A stretch of 64,000 nucleotides of DNA from Bin80 sp965203305 (lineage in GTDB: Bacteria; Bacteroidota; Rhodothermia; Rhodothermales; Bin80). How positions within the stretch are numbered: the stretch's first letter is position 1; each line of letters starts with the position of its first letter. Below the pieces are notes generated by a model, which ran no database searches, was not told where the DNA came from, and saw nothing but the letters and a program-made list of their open reading frames with translations. A program made the position numbers and the translations under genes. The stretch is taken from assembly GCA_965203305.1 (NCBI GenBank), contig OZ241874.1, forward strand, positions 3,038,001-3,102,000, read 5' to 3'. This document shows positions 17,801-27,121 of the stretch, piece after piece.

Positions 17801-19937
17801 GACAGAGTTCATGGGGAATCTCACGATCAGCGGGACCGGCGGGCTGAATACGGAACACAATCAAGACGGTGACAAGCGGAGTGTGATGATCCATGGGGAC
17901 TTCACGCAAACGAAGGGGATGGTGAGCGGGCAAGTGGCAGGAGTGAAGCTGCATCCCATGACGACGAAGACGGTGATGGGGGATCTGATGGTGGTAGCGG
18001 ATGCGTCCCGATACATAGGGGAAATGGCATCGGGCAATATGCCCATGCTGATGGTGCATGGGGGCTTCCACTTTGCAAAGAACGGGAAGCTGAACGCGAT
18101 GGTGGAGTTCACAGGCAAGGAGGCGCAGGAGGTGATGACTGGAGACACGACAGCCCTGCACAGTATCACGGTGAACAACGCGAAGGGACTGCTGCTCAAA
18201 AGCGATGTCATGCAGCAGAAGATGGCCACGCTGACGCTCCGGCAGGGGAAGATTCACAGCATGCCGATGGACAGCATGTTTATGTGGACCGTGCAGAATG
18301 TGCAGGTGGAGCAGGAGCTCCGCGGCCGGAGTACGGCACAGACAGGAGAGAAGTGCGGGGCAGACAATGACGAGGAGTGCAAGGCCACGATCCTGCGTGG
18401 TTCCCGGCAGTCGTATATCGGCGGCCCGGTAGCCCGTCACCTGGCACAGGGGAATGCAGGAGCAGGCTTTGCGAGTGGGGGGTATCTGTTCCCGGTGGGA
18501 ATGGAGCATAAAACGGATCAGGATACCCTGTTCCTCTACCGTCCGCTCATCCTGCAGCTGCCCTCCGACCTGATTGATACCACGGCGGCGACCGTGTCCC
18601 CAGTGATGGTTCCAGACGGAGCTATGCCGGCATGGCAGAACCTCACGGTTCCGACGGCAGGCGGCAGCCTGACCCTGGATGTGCATGCGGATCTGTTCTG
18701 GAAAGTGGATCTGGGGACGGAGTCGCTGCCCACGAATACGAACCTTCGGATCGCGGCGGAGGGGCTCCAGAATGTGGCGGATGCCAGCGGATTGCGGATC
18801 GTGCAGTGGGACTGCATGTGGAAGAATCCGAAGCTGGCAGGACGGCGTCCGGCACAGGTGGAGGCAGGCTCCTTTGCGGTGAACGGGTATCTCAGCGGGG
18901 TGCTGCACCTGACGCAGGAGGGAATTGGGCTGGGCAGCTGTGCAATCTTCGGGATTGCAGCGAACGGGATTGAGAACCCGATTGACCAGGGCGATCTGAG
19001 CGGAGGACGGGCAAACCTGCAGTTCATCCACAATGTGCCCCTGCCAACCTCGGTAGACCTGCATCTGGGAGACATCCAGATTGGCAGCGGGATCCAGTTC
19101 CGACATGCCACAACCTACCGTCCCGTGGGGGCAGGAAGCCATGACCTGAAAATCCAGGAGGTGGGGGCCCCGGCAGAGGACGCGATCACGAGCACCCTGT
19201 CGCTGGCGCATAACAAAAACTATGTGGTGATCGCCCATGGAAGCCCGAACGACACAAGGCTGAAGGTGCTGGAAACCCGGATGACATCGCAGGTTGCAAA
19301 CCAGGTGGATGTGCTGCTGGTGCACGGGGCGGCAGATCTGGGAGCAGCGCGGGTAGAGGTGCTGGATCCGGTGGATCCCATGACGGTGAAAACGACGCTG
19401 GCAGGGAACCTGATGCTGGACGATGCCACGCGGCGATACGCTTCACTGGCTCCCTCGCAGCAGATTTTTCGGGTACAATCCACAGATCAGGAGGTGACAC
19501 AGGCCTATGAGATGGATCTGTACGGGTATGCGAACCAGACGCTGGTGCTGAACCTGTCCGGGATGCGGAATGATCTGGCGATCCTGGGCGTGGACAAGAA
19601 CGGGATGGTCATTCCAACAGTGGTGGTGACGGGAGTGGAGGAGAGCGCAGAGCTTCCGACGGAGTTTGCGCTGCATGGCAACTATCCGAACCCATTCAAT
19701 CCGAGCACACAGATCCAGTTCGACCTGCCGGAGAATGCGCAGGTGCAGATCCAGATTGTAGACATGCTGGGACGGGAGGTGATCACGCTGCCAGCGCAGG
19801 AGATGGAGGCAGGGGCAAACCGGAGCATTGAACTGCATGCCACCAGTCTGGCAAGCGGAACCTACCTGTACCGGCTGATCGCAACCGGAGCCGAGCAACG
19901 ACATGTGAAGACCGGACGCATGACGCTGGTGAAGTAA
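14829..19937 (+). CDS. Giant secreted surface protein with DUF4397-like region and T9SS sorting domain
   Basis: 1702 codons from the TTG at 14829, but the signal peptide lies upstream in the same frame (GCLLLLLFLATSGALAQ, ~14787-14834). No usable start is in that frame after the TAA at 14760. The likely real ATG is at 14762, one base out of frame. Residues 1-1200 are long stretches of short beta-strand-like repeats rich in G, T, V and D (for example LTIGGAGQVAVDS and VVVNGKVTVNGKS), suggesting a right-handed beta-helix. Residues ~1394-1600 resemble DUF4397 (ANLQFIHNVPLPTSVDLHLG). The last ~90 residues are a T9SS/FlgD-like sorting domain (LHGNYPNPFNPSTQIQFDLP and GREVITL, ending KTGRMTLVK). 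Probably exported by T9SS to the cell surface. The role (adhesin or matrix) is unknown. Confidence 0.85.
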   Translation: MAQTRYIDPVNGKTSGDCTSTDPSNTDGPCTLARAFHSDNQTADATFLIQVRFAGGTVELAAPTTQLTKKITFGTYEQGGASAVAGTIRFTGNLTIGGAGQVAVDSKARIRFTNLTRSNATTSVSFFVSGSEERIAITDTLTNNFNNINAPLGKLDVSESLVLAGSNGLYTNELTLHRGATLHLKARSLLLYPRRGTSNTDKRGVITVHGEITGEYSLTILAQNNVTHRGGSSDQFFHTYDEYDPSDGVTHEDCIRITGTGKITTNMYVGPFGNICYELSHLGGLRLFGSIVESGTRNAAKGQDRITADFIFRRDVVIGGGNVVLPNDQNVYAWNDARIVFEKTATIMRDVIVNDGTNPYGFSDWPGFFGSGRTTSVRKGVQVGGKGDYTCAYTTGASAAHIPGVQFMGQVAIKGEMHVRANSLTNGAPNSAKASAPACAPRVLFMAPKATATTPAGGRALTSSIAGDVAVDDTASFYKKGRIHLDADMHGSGAAMRQTAHNLRVEGGVSAKGNTIGMDSAATSNADGMCTGKDTGLAFGNHIVLTGSQTQSISGQGSGLMLDALVVHGDLDVRGGTLTVMTLHVGPRAELMSTKDVKVTESLILQGELDGELDESSTIKTLTYGSRNTDVVKNAALHTDGLDALAIHIGSGELRLDEVVKTKNLGLCSGTLSLADAESTTDSTLHVTGQITVQNGMLEKDANDPGSISTDRNRYLLKYITPGKRTVTDALEWFAPQDVVVDHAKAEIMVNDDRSVSGKLEVSSGMVMMEDSLNAGSIVLGSATKMGTLQTEGEDVVVNGKVTVNGKSKLVTGGGDLHVLGTVTSGAYTHNTAQVSIAKDAMIHLGDGTLMLGPEDTKKRNNLRDLDGYNTGTDGSGANSRPDVKLTLTGSLTAGMIKVPKGSKETVIDASADSKMLQTVVFDGTKTPKLSGTTENDDGLLRILSATGAGKMLTIDSLSAMQGAVETHNKKAVITKDVALSSATIWPYAETTEFMGNLTISGTGGLNTEHNQDGDKRSVMIHGDFTQTKGMVSGQVAGVKLHPMTTKTVMGDLMVVADASRYIGEMASGNMPMLMVHGGFHFAKNGKLNAMVEFTGKEAQEVMTGDTTALHSITVNNAKGLLLKSDVMQQKMATLTLRQGKIHSMPMDSMFMWTVQNVQVEQELRGRSTAQTGEKCGADNDEECKATILRGSRQSYIGGPVARHLAQGNAGAGFASGGYLFPVGMEHKTDQDTLFLYRPLILQLPSDLIDTTAATVSPVMVPDGAMPAWQNLTVPTAGGSLTLDVHADLFWKVDLGTESLPTNTNLRIAAEGLQNVADASGLRIVQWDCMWKNPKLAGRRPAQVEAGSFAVNGYLSGVLHLTQEGIGLGSCAIFGIAANGIENPIDQGDLSGGRANLQFIHNVPLPTSVDLHLGDIQIGSGIQFRHATTYRPVGAGSHDLKIQEVGAPAEDAITSTLSLAHNKNYVVIAHGSPNDTRLKVLETRMTSQVANQVDVLLVHGAADLGAARVEVLDPVDPMTVKTTLAGNLMLDDATRRYASLAPSQQIFRVQSTDQEVTQAYEMDLYGYANQTLVLNLSGMRNDLAILGVDKNGMVIPTVVVTGVEESAELPTEFALHGNYPNPFNPSTQIQFDLPENAQVQIQIVDMLGREVITLPAQEMEAGANRSIELHATSLASGTYLYRLIATGAEQRHVKTGRMTLVK

Positions 19938-19972
19938 AGAAATAGCCAGAAAGGCTGTTTAGAGTGAAACAG

Positions 19973-20006
19973 AGCACCCCGGTACGCAATGACGTATCGG
20001 GGTGCT
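19973..20006 (+). terminator. Hairpin terminator after the giant surface protein gene
   Basis: AGCACCCCG (19973-19981) pairs with CGGGGTGCT (19998-20006), and the stem extends inward five more pairs including one G-U, giving about 14 bp around a 6-nt loop. It lies 36 bp after the stop codon. The following T-rich stretch (CTTCAGGTTT) is weak, so termination is likely but not certain. Confidence 0.6.
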
Positions 20007-20290
20007 TCAGGTTTGTGGGGATTGGGCTGATTGCCTTGGACAATGTATGGTATTCCATGCGAAAATGTGAGACAGAATTCCGAGAAATTTTGGACTTGAC
20101 ACGAAACCAGGGGAGGTCCTGCATCGGAATTTCCGGGAAATTGTATACTGTCCTATTTTCGGTAGTAGCACTGAAAAACATCCCAAAAAGTGAACCGAAA
20201 GACCTATATCTGGGTAGATGTTGTACAGGATTTTGAAGTGGTAACCTTGAAATAACAGAACCGGTCTTCCCCACCCAAACCGTCACCAAA
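20007..20290. other. Intergenic region before the protease pair
   Basis: About 280 bp with no gene. It should carry the promoter for the protease gene at 20291. A TTGACA-like hexamer near 20095 has no -10 element at a normal distance, so no promoter is called. Confidence 0.4.
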
Positions 20291-23170
20291 ATGAGGAGAA
20301 ACAACTCGCTTTTACCCTTCCTGCTTGTCGTGTTCTTTACCGCACCGGTACAGTTGAGTGTTGCCCAGAAATTGTCGCCCAAGTTTAAGTCTCAGGTTGT
20401 GGTGGTGCAATTCGAGGAGGGCATTGTGATTGAGAATGGCACCGTAAAGGCAAATCTTGCCCAGTTTGATCACACAGGGACGAAGTATGGAGTGTACAAG
20501 ATGGAGCGGGTATTTCCATTTCTGGATCATGTAGCCCCAACCCCGAGAACTGCCCAAAACCTGCTTGCACTCCGCCGCACATATTATGTGTACTACGGAG
20601 CCGAAGCGGATCCGGGACGAGTTTCCAAAGAGTTTGCCCTGAACGAGGGAGTGGTGTATGCCGAACCCGTGCTGATCAACCGTTTCTATGAATCCATCAC
20701 TCGGACAGATCCCAATGATCCCAAATACCAGGAGCAGACATATCTGAAGCACATGCGCTTGCCGGAGGCATGGGAAATTATCAAGGCAGAGGACGCATCC
20801 GAGCCGGTCGTGATCGCAATCGTAGATGACGGAGCAGACTGGCAACACGAGGATCTGGCAAAAAATGTGTGGACCAATGAAGATGAAATCGCAAACAACG
20901 GGATTGATGATGACAGGAACGGAGTGATTGACGATGTGCACGGAGCAAATTTTGGGGACGGAAATCCCATGAACAACGATCCGACCGCAGAATCTGGAAA
21001 CTCCCATGGCACGGCAACCTCCAGTGTCGCCGGGGCTGTGAGCAATAATGCAACCGGGATCGCAGGGGCTGCCTGGAATGCAAAGCTCATGCACATCAAT
21101 GTGTTTTGTCAGACGAAAGGGGTCTGCAACGGGTACGAAGCCATCGTGTATGCGGCCGTCAGTGGGGCGGATATCATCAACACAAGCTGGGGAGCATTTG
21201 CTGGAGACAGGGAATTCCGCATGATCGCCCAATCCCTTGATTTTGCTACAGATTCCGGGGCTTTGGTGGTGGCCGCAGCAGGTAACGGGAATAAAAATGC
21301 GGATGCAGGACTGGAATACCCTGGAGGGCATCCCCGTGTGCTTTCGGTCGGTGCGACGGAGAGAGACTCAAGGAAACGGGCTTCTTTCTCAGAATACGGC
21401 AAGACGGTAGGCGTGTTTGCTCCCGGTGTGAACATCATTACAGCAACCCCCGAAAACGAATACGACAACTTTCGGACGGGGACATCATTCTCGGCTCCGC
21501 TGGTCAGTGGAGTTGCAGCTTTGGTCAAGGCCCGATTTCCTGACATATCGCCGGATTCCCTTCGGGAACAGCTGCGGCTCTCGAGTGAAAATATGGATGC
21601 ACAGAACCCGGATTATGCCGGATACCTGGGACGTGGATTCATCAATGCCGAGGCCAGTCTGCGCCCGCCAACTTTCCCGGCCGTGCGTGTGAAACACTGG
21701 TCTTGGGAAGATGACGATGGTGACAGCCAGATTGATCCAGGAGACGAAGTCACAATCAACGCGACCATGGTCAACTACCTGGCGGATGCGCAACAGTTGG
21801 TCATAGAACTGATGGAGGCCGAGCCCCATCCGCATATCACGCTGGTAGCGGCGGAGCAATCGGTAGGGGTTCTTAGAGGCGGGGATTCTGTGAAGGTTAA
21901 ATTCCGATTTTCGGTGAGTGCTGATGTATCACCGGGTCACGAAGCAAGGTTCTATGTTCGCATCCGTGACGGTGCATTCATGGATGAGACAGATGCACTA
22001 CAGTTTTTTGGAATCAATCAGAGGATAGACCTTCTGTATACCGGATTCAAGGCCCTGTATCTCTCCACAGATGGAGAAAACTGGGACAATAACTCAGGAT
22101 GGGATATCAGTGCTGTCCCTACTGCAGAACAAATGTCACACTGGCATGGCGTAGCTGCCATTCGAGGTCAGATAGATGGACTGGCTCTCCGGGATAACAA
22201 CCTCACCGGATCAATTCCCCCGGAATTAGGACAGGCTCGGGGGATCTCGGCACTGGCATTCACAAAAAATTCGATTACTGGATCAATTCCCCCGGAACTG
22301 GGACAACTTTTGGAACTGACAATTCTGGATTTGGGCATGAATTCTCTGAGTGGACCGATCCCTCCCAATCTGGGAAAACTGTCAAACCTGGAGTATTTTG
22401 ATGTGCTACAGAATTCCTTAAGTGGTCCGATTCCCTCGGAACTGGGACAGCTTTCCAAGCTGAAAATTCTGGATTTGGGTACGAATGCTCTCAGCGGACC
22501 GATTCCTTCGGATCTGGGGAAACTGTCAAAACTGGTATATCTGGATCTGGGCAATAATTCCCTCAGCGGACCGATTCCTTCGGAACTGAGACAACTTCCA
22601 GAGTTATTGTCACTGAATTTGGCAAACAATGCTCTCATCGGAACGATCCCCCCGGAATTGGGACAGCTTTCAAAGTTGGCACTACTGGATCTGTCTGGAA
22701 ATTCTCTGACAGGGCGAATTCCGAGAAGTTTTTTGCAACTGAAAAACCTTCTTTCATTTTCCTTCAGTGGACAGGATCTTTGTGCTCCTGAAGATGAGGA
22801 ATTTCAGAGGTGGCTGCAAGCAATCCCCCTCCTGGATGGCCCAACATGTGATGTCTCCACCGCAATCTCCACAGAAGACGGATCCCTGCCAGAAACCTTT
22901 ATGGCTCTTGGCAACTATCCGAATCCTTTCCGGCAAACAACTCACCTGACATTTGATCTTCCATGGCCGTCACATGTACGGGTGGAAGTGACCGATGTGA
23001 TCGGAAGGCATGTTTTGACGGTTCCAGATCATCTTGTGGAGGCCGGGTGGGGGAAAAGTGTGGAACTGGATGCCGGATCTCTTCCCGCCGGGTTTTATCT
23101 GTACCGTTTGACTGCGAAGTCGAATTCAGAACACGCCGTACAGGTCGGGCGTGTTATACGCATTCGGTAA
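20291..23170 (+). CDS. Secreted subtilisin-like protease with LRRs and T9SS sorting domain, paralog 1
   Basis: 959 residues. Signal peptide MRRNNSLLPFLLVVFFTAPVQLSVAQ, then a pro-region-like segment (QVVVVQFEEGIVIE). The S8 subtilase domain has D179 in IAIVDDGADWQHEDL, H239 in NSHGTATSSVAGA and S399 in GTSFSAPLVSGVAALV. After a beta domain (~450-590) comes the linker STDGENWDNNSGWD and about eight plant-type LRRs (~627-820) of the pattern LSGPIPSELGQLSKL. The end (~870-959) is a T9SS sorting domain starting LGNYPNPFRQTTHLTFDLP. The product is probably a cell-surface or released protease, with LRRs that could mediate binding. A close paralog follows 250 bp downstream, and a decayed third copy lies at the left edge of the window. 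Confidence 0.93.
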   Translation: MRRNNSLLPFLLVVFFTAPVQLSVAQKLSPKFKSQVVVVQFEEGIVIENGTVKANLAQFDHTGTKYGVYKMERVFPFLDHVAPTPRTAQNLLALRRTYYVYYGAEADPGRVSKEFALNEGVVYAEPVLINRFYESITRTDPNDPKYQEQTYLKHMRLPEAWEIIKAEDASEPVVIAIVDDGADWQHEDLAKNVWTNEDEIANNGIDDDRNGVIDDVHGANFGDGNPMNNDPTAESGNSHGTATSSVAGAVSNNATGIAGAAWNAKLMHINVFCQTKGVCNGYEAIVYAAVSGADIINTSWGAFAGDREFRMIAQSLDFATDSGALVVAAAGNGNKNADAGLEYPGGHPRVLSVGATERDSRKRASFSEYGKTVGVFAPGVNIITATPENEYDNFRTGTSFSAPLVSGVAALVKARFPDISPDSLREQLRLSSENMDAQNPDYAGYLGRGFINAEASLRPPTFPAVRVKHWSWEDDDGDSQIDPGDEVTINATMVNYLADAQQLVIELMEAEPHPHITLVAAEQSVGVLRGGDSVKVKFRFSVSADVSPGHEARFYVRIRDGAFMDETDALQFFGINQRIDLLYTGFKALYLSTDGENWDNNSGWDISAVPTAEQMSHWHGVAAIRGQIDGLALRDNNLTGSIPPELGQARGISALAFTKNSITGSIPPELGQLLELTILDLGMNSLSGPIPPNLGKLSNLEYFDVLQNSLSGPIPSELGQLSKLKILDLGTNALSGPIPSDLGKLSKLVYLDLGNNSLSGPIPSELRQLPELLSLNLANNALIGTIPPELGQLSKLALLDLSGNSLTGRIPRSFLQLKNLLSFSFSGQDLCAPEDEEFQRWLQAIPLLDGPTCDVSTAISTEDGSLPETFMALGNYPNPFRQTTHLTFDLPWPSHVRVEVTDVIGRHVLTVPDHLVEAGWGKSVELDAGSLPAGFYLYRLTAKSNSEHAVQVGRVIRIR

Positions 23171-23421
23171 AGAGCCTCTGCCTGGAGTAACTCTGTACTG
23201 GAAGCCTTGGGCGGGATCTTCCAGCGAGAGTAAATCCTTCTCCCGCCATGGCATAGATTTTGCGGAAGGGGATTCTAGGCAAGTTTATTTCTGGTTGAGC
23301 ACTGCAACGAACCTGCCTAATTCCGTACACATCGCCCGCGTGTCTTGTGGACTCCATTGCATCTGTATCCGCTGGAGGGCGGGAATTTTCACTTGATTTC
23401 TCATTTAGTCAAACACAAACA

Positions 23422-26316
23422 ATGAAACAAAAAACATTTTTTCTGCTATTGCTGATTGCTCTGCTCTTACCAATCCACTCGGGGATAGCCCAGAAACTGA
23501 AATCTCCGTTCAAGCCCCAGGTCGTGGTGGTACAGTTCCATGATGGGATTATGGTCGGAAGTGGGGCTGCAAAGGCAAATCTTGCCAAATTTGATCACAC
23601 AGGGACGAAATACGATGTGCACAGGATTGAGCGAGTGTTCCCGTTTCTGGATCATGTAGATCCCACCCCGAGAATCGCCAAAAATCTGTTCGCTCTCCGT
23701 CGTACGTATTATGTGTACTACGGGGCAGATGCAGATCCCGAACAGGTCTCCAGAGACCTTTCTTCAAGTCCAGGAGTGGTGTATGCCGAGCCTGTACCGG
23801 TCAATCGTACCCATAGACATAAATCTGTCACTCGGATAGATCCTGATGACCCCAAATACCAAGAGCAGACATATCTGAACCTTGTGCGTTTGCCAGAGGC
23901 ATGGGACATTGTCAAGGCAGAGGATGCATCCGAGCCAGTTGTCATCGCGATTGTGGATAACGGGGCAGACTGGCAACATGAAGATTTGCTGGGCAATGTG
24001 TGGACCAATGAAGATGAAATCGCAGACAACGGGATTGACGATGACCAGAACGGATTCATTGATGACAGACATGGGGCAAATTTCGGAAATGCGGATGACA
24101 CAAACAACGACCCAATGGGACGAACTGTGGGGAATGACCATGGCACGCCAGTCGCCAGTGTTGCCGGAGCTGTGACCAACAATGCGAAGGGGATCTCCGG
24201 GTCCGCCTGGAATGCACAACTCATGCACATCAATACAACATGCCAGGTGGAGGAAGCCGGAGAGGTGGATGAAATTTGTAATGGCTACGGAGGCATCTTA
24301 TATGCAGCCAGTAACGGGGCTGATATCATCAACACAAGCTGGGGGTTCCTCACCGAAGACAGAGAGCTTCGCATGGTCATCCAGTCCCTAGACCTCGCAA
24401 CAGATATGGGGGCTCTTGTCGTTGCAGGGGCAGGCAATCACAATCTGAATGCAGATGGAGGCCTGGGATATCCTGAATCGCATCCTCGTGTCCTTACGGT
24501 TGGCGCGACAAAGAGAGATTCGCGAGAGCGGGCTTCCTTTTCGCAATATGGAAAAACGGTGGATGTATTTGCGCCCGGTGTAGACATTCTTACGGCAATG
24601 CCTGATGACGAATATAGTGCTGAGACGGGTACATCATTTTCTGCTCCACTGGTCAGTGGAATCGCAGCCTTGATCAAAACCCGATACCCCGATATATCTC
24701 CAGATTCACTCCGAGAACAGCTGCGGCTTTCTAGTGAAAATATAGACACACAGAACCCCTCACATGCCGGATACCTGGGGCGTGGATTCGTCAATGCCGA
24801 AGCCAGTGTGCAGCCGCCAACTCTTCCAGCGGTGCGTGTAAAACGCTGGTCATGGGAAGATCGCGATGGGAATCGTGAGATTGCCCCTGGAGATGAAGTT
24901 ACCATTACTGCCACGATGGTCAACTACTTGGCGGATGCGCAGCAGTTGACAATTGAGCTAATAGAAGCCGAGCCCTATCCGTATATCACAATGCTGGAAG
25001 CAGAGCAATCCGTCGGATTCCTGGGAGGTGGAGACTCTACGAAGGTCACATTCCGGTTTTCGGTGAGTACGGATGTACCTCCGAGCCGCAAACCCAGACT
25101 CTATGTTCGTATTCGTGACGGTGCATTCATGGATGAAGCCGATGCATTCCAGTTTTTTGGAGTTAATCAGAAGATTGATCTTCTGCATACGGCATTCAAA
25201 ACCCTGTACCAGTCAACAGAAGGTGATAGCTGGACTAATAACTCTGGATGGGATATTAATACCGTGCCTACTGTAGAGCAAATGGCGGGCTGGCATGGAG
25301 TCGTGAGTGCTCGAGGCCACATAGACGGGCTAAACCTGAAATTCAATAATCTGCGCGGATCTATCCCATCGAATTTGGGCCCGGCCCCAGGGTTGACTGT
25401 GCTGGCATTACCCCGGAATTTTATTTCGGGGCCAATTCCTTCCGATCTGGCGCAACTTTCAGATTTGGAACTTCTGGATTTGGAGGGGAACACCCTCACT
25501 GGACCAATTCCCCCAGAATTAAGCCAACTTTCAAACTTGCGGGAACTGAATCTGGCAGGCAATTTTCTCAACGGAGAGATTCCTCTTAAGCTGATTCAGC
25601 TTTCGAATCTGGATAAACTGAATCTGGCAGGCAACTCTCTCAACGGGGAGATCCCCTCCGAACTGAGCCAGCTTTCCAGTCTTGGGGAACTGAACCTGGC
25701 AGGCAACTCTTTTAACGGGAAGATCCCCTCCGAACTGAGCCAGCTTTCCAACCTGGAAGAGCTGGATTTGAGCGAAAATTCTCTCAGCGGGGAGGTTCCT
25801 CCAAAACTGGGACAACTTTCAGAATTGATTATACTGGACTTGTCAGACAATGCTCTGACAGGACGCATTCCAAGAAGTTTCCTGCAACTGAAACTCTATG
25901 CATTTTCCTTTGACGGACAGAAACTGTGTGCCCCGGAAGATGATGCATTTCAAGGGTGGCTGAAAGGGATCTCGTTCGTGAGCGGCCCAACCTGTGGAGT
26001 CGGCACTGCAATTTCCGAAGAGGAGACATCCCTCCCAGAGAACTTCACAGTGCTTGGCAACTATCCGAATCCATTCCAGGAAACGACCCGTCTGACATTT
26101 GACCTCCCTTGGCAGTCCCAGATACATGTAGAGGTGATAGACATTGTCGGGAGGCAGGTTTTGACGGTTCCGAATCATACGGTGGAGGCGGGGTGGGGAA
26201 AGAGTATTGAATTGAACGGGAATGCTCTTTCTCCGGGACTGTATCTGTACCGTCTGACTGCGGACTCACCCTCAGAACATGTGATCCAGACTGGACGTTT
26301 CGTACGAACCAGATAA
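23422..26316 (+). CDS. Secreted subtilisin-like protease with LRRs and T9SS sorting domain, paralog 2
   Basis: 964 residues from ATG 23422. The frame opens earlier at 23347, but MKQKTFFLLLLIALLLPIHSGIAQ is a clear signal peptide and defines the start. Same architecture as the gene before it: subtilase triad D179 (IVDNGADW), H240 (NDHGTPVASVAGA) and S405 (GTSFSAPLVSGIAAL), a beta domain, the linker STEGDSWTNNSGWD, LRRs at ~636-823 with LNGEIPSELSQLSSL-type units, and a sorting domain from ~875 (LGNYPNPFQETTRLTFDLP). The two proteins align end to end with highest conservation in the catalytic part. The LRR units differ in number, sequence and apparent surface residues, as expected if they recognise different targets. 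Confidence 0.93.
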   Translation: MKQKTFFLLLLIALLLPIHSGIAQKLKSPFKPQVVVVQFHDGIMVGSGAAKANLAKFDHTGTKYDVHRIERVFPFLDHVDPTPRIAKNLFALRRTYYVYYGADADPEQVSRDLSSSPGVVYAEPVPVNRTHRHKSVTRIDPDDPKYQEQTYLNLVRLPEAWDIVKAEDASEPVVIAIVDNGADWQHEDLLGNVWTNEDEIADNGIDDDQNGFIDDRHGANFGNADDTNNDPMGRTVGNDHGTPVASVAGAVTNNAKGISGSAWNAQLMHINTTCQVEEAGEVDEICNGYGGILYAASNGADIINTSWGFLTEDRELRMVIQSLDLATDMGALVVAGAGNHNLNADGGLGYPESHPRVLTVGATKRDSRERASFSQYGKTVDVFAPGVDILTAMPDDEYSAETGTSFSAPLVSGIAALIKTRYPDISPDSLREQLRLSSENIDTQNPSHAGYLGRGFVNAEASVQPPTLPAVRVKRWSWEDRDGNREIAPGDEVTITATMVNYLADAQQLTIELIEAEPYPYITMLEAEQSVGFLGGGDSTKVTFRFSVSTDVPPSRKPRLYVRIRDGAFMDEADAFQFFGVNQKIDLLHTAFKTLYQSTEGDSWTNNSGWDINTVPTVEQMAGWHGVVSARGHIDGLNLKFNNLRGSIPSNLGPAPGLTVLALPRNFISGPIPSDLAQLSDLELLDLEGNTLTGPIPPELSQLSNLRELNLAGNFLNGEIPLKLIQLSNLDKLNLAGNSLNGEIPSELSQLSSLGELNLAGNSFNGKIPSELSQLSNLEELDLSENSLSGEVPPKLGQLSELIILDLSDNALTGRIPRSFLQLKLYAFSFDGQKLCAPEDDAFQGWLKGISFVSGPTCGVGTAISEEETSLPENFTVLGNYPNPFQETTRLTFDLPWQSQIHVEVIDIVGRQVLTVPNHTVEAGWGKSIELNGNALSPGLYLYRLTADSPSEHVIQTGRFVRTR

Positions 26317-26759
26317 CATATTTGCTGTCAAAAGCAAACTGGTGATTGCGCCAGATTTGATCTGGATACAGGCAGCGCCCCAGCGAAAAACGTTATGTTT
26401 CACGGCATACAATCTGCCTGTAGACACTGGTACCTCTTGCACAATTCCCACATATCCGCTTTTCCATGCCTGTAAGCATTCCCAAAGCAATCACTGCCCC
26501 GATTGGGGAGGTTTGCAGGGAACCTTCACATACGATCCATCAGAGCATGCTGATCACATCGGAGGTAACTTCAGCCATGTCTTCTTGTGGGACGCGAGGC
26601 TACACTCTCAGTTTCATTCTGCGCCTGTTACAGTTTCCTTTATAGCTCCCAGATCGTTCCTCTGGGACATTCTACTACACCGAGGCTTAATGCAGCTTTG
26701 ACTGGATAATGCAGGGTAACAGGTCACATCACTATGAGGCTTGTTATCCTTCAAAATAA
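26317..26759. other. Intergenic region, no supported gene
   Basis: About 440 bp after the second protease gene. One 119-codon frame (26342-26701) has no recognisable motif and a composition unlike its neighbours, so I do not call it. No repeat or RNA gene recognised. Confidence 0.5.
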
Positions 26760-27098
26760 ATGGACAAGCAGGGAAACCCTCCACAGAATCTCTTTAACCT
26801 ACCCTTCCCTACACATCCTTTCTGGGGAAGGAAGGCGCATCTCCCCGGTGCCAAACTGCTTCGCATCGTAAAGAGAGAGCGTGAAAGAGGTTTCTATGCT
26901 CCCACCAAACTCATTCTTGAGGATAATTCCGTATGGGAGGTATTCTTTGAAGACGCTGCTAAACCTTTACGATGGCCTTTTGATACCGCCTGTGTGCTTG
27001 TGCGAGAAGGAGAGAGGCGCGTACCCTCGTCTTCCTATACAACTTACCTGGAAGAGTTAAATTCTGGCGATATGGTAGTCGCAAGAAGGTTGAGCTAG
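26760..27098 (+). CDS. Small hypothetical protein upstream of FRG gene
   Basis: 112 residues, no family recognised. It is soluble and charged, with a beta-rich central part (TKLILEDNSVWEVFFEDAAKP) ending in SGDMVVARRLS. It ends about 23 bp before the ATG of the FRG-domain gene, so the two are probably co-transcribed. The pairing with an FRG gene, in a region full of mobile DNA, suggests an accessory (possibly defence) unit, but this is inference. Confidence 0.55.
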   Translation: MDKQGNPPQNLFNLPFPTHPFWGRKAHLPGAKLLRIVKRERERGFYAPTKLILEDNSVWEVFFEDAAKPLRWPFDTACVLVREGERRVPSSSYTTYLEELNSGDMVVARRLS

Positions 27099-27121
27099 AT
27101 TGGACTACTTTATTGAGTTTC

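Noticed and set aside
17424..19325. Long minus-strand reading frame (633 codons) inside the giant surface protein gene
   Set aside because: Antisense shadow of a repetitive, biased coding sequence; low-complexity His/Arg/Gln-rich text with no signal or domain.
22170..22750. Short-period repeats in the protease genes as a possible CRISPR or tandem-repeat array
   Set aside because: They are coding LRR units of 72 bp that vary in sequence; no spacers or identical repeats. No CRISPR array was seen anywhere in the window.
26342..26701. 119-codon frame downstream of the second protease
   Set aside because: No motif and atypical composition; starts almost directly at the upstream gene's end without support.
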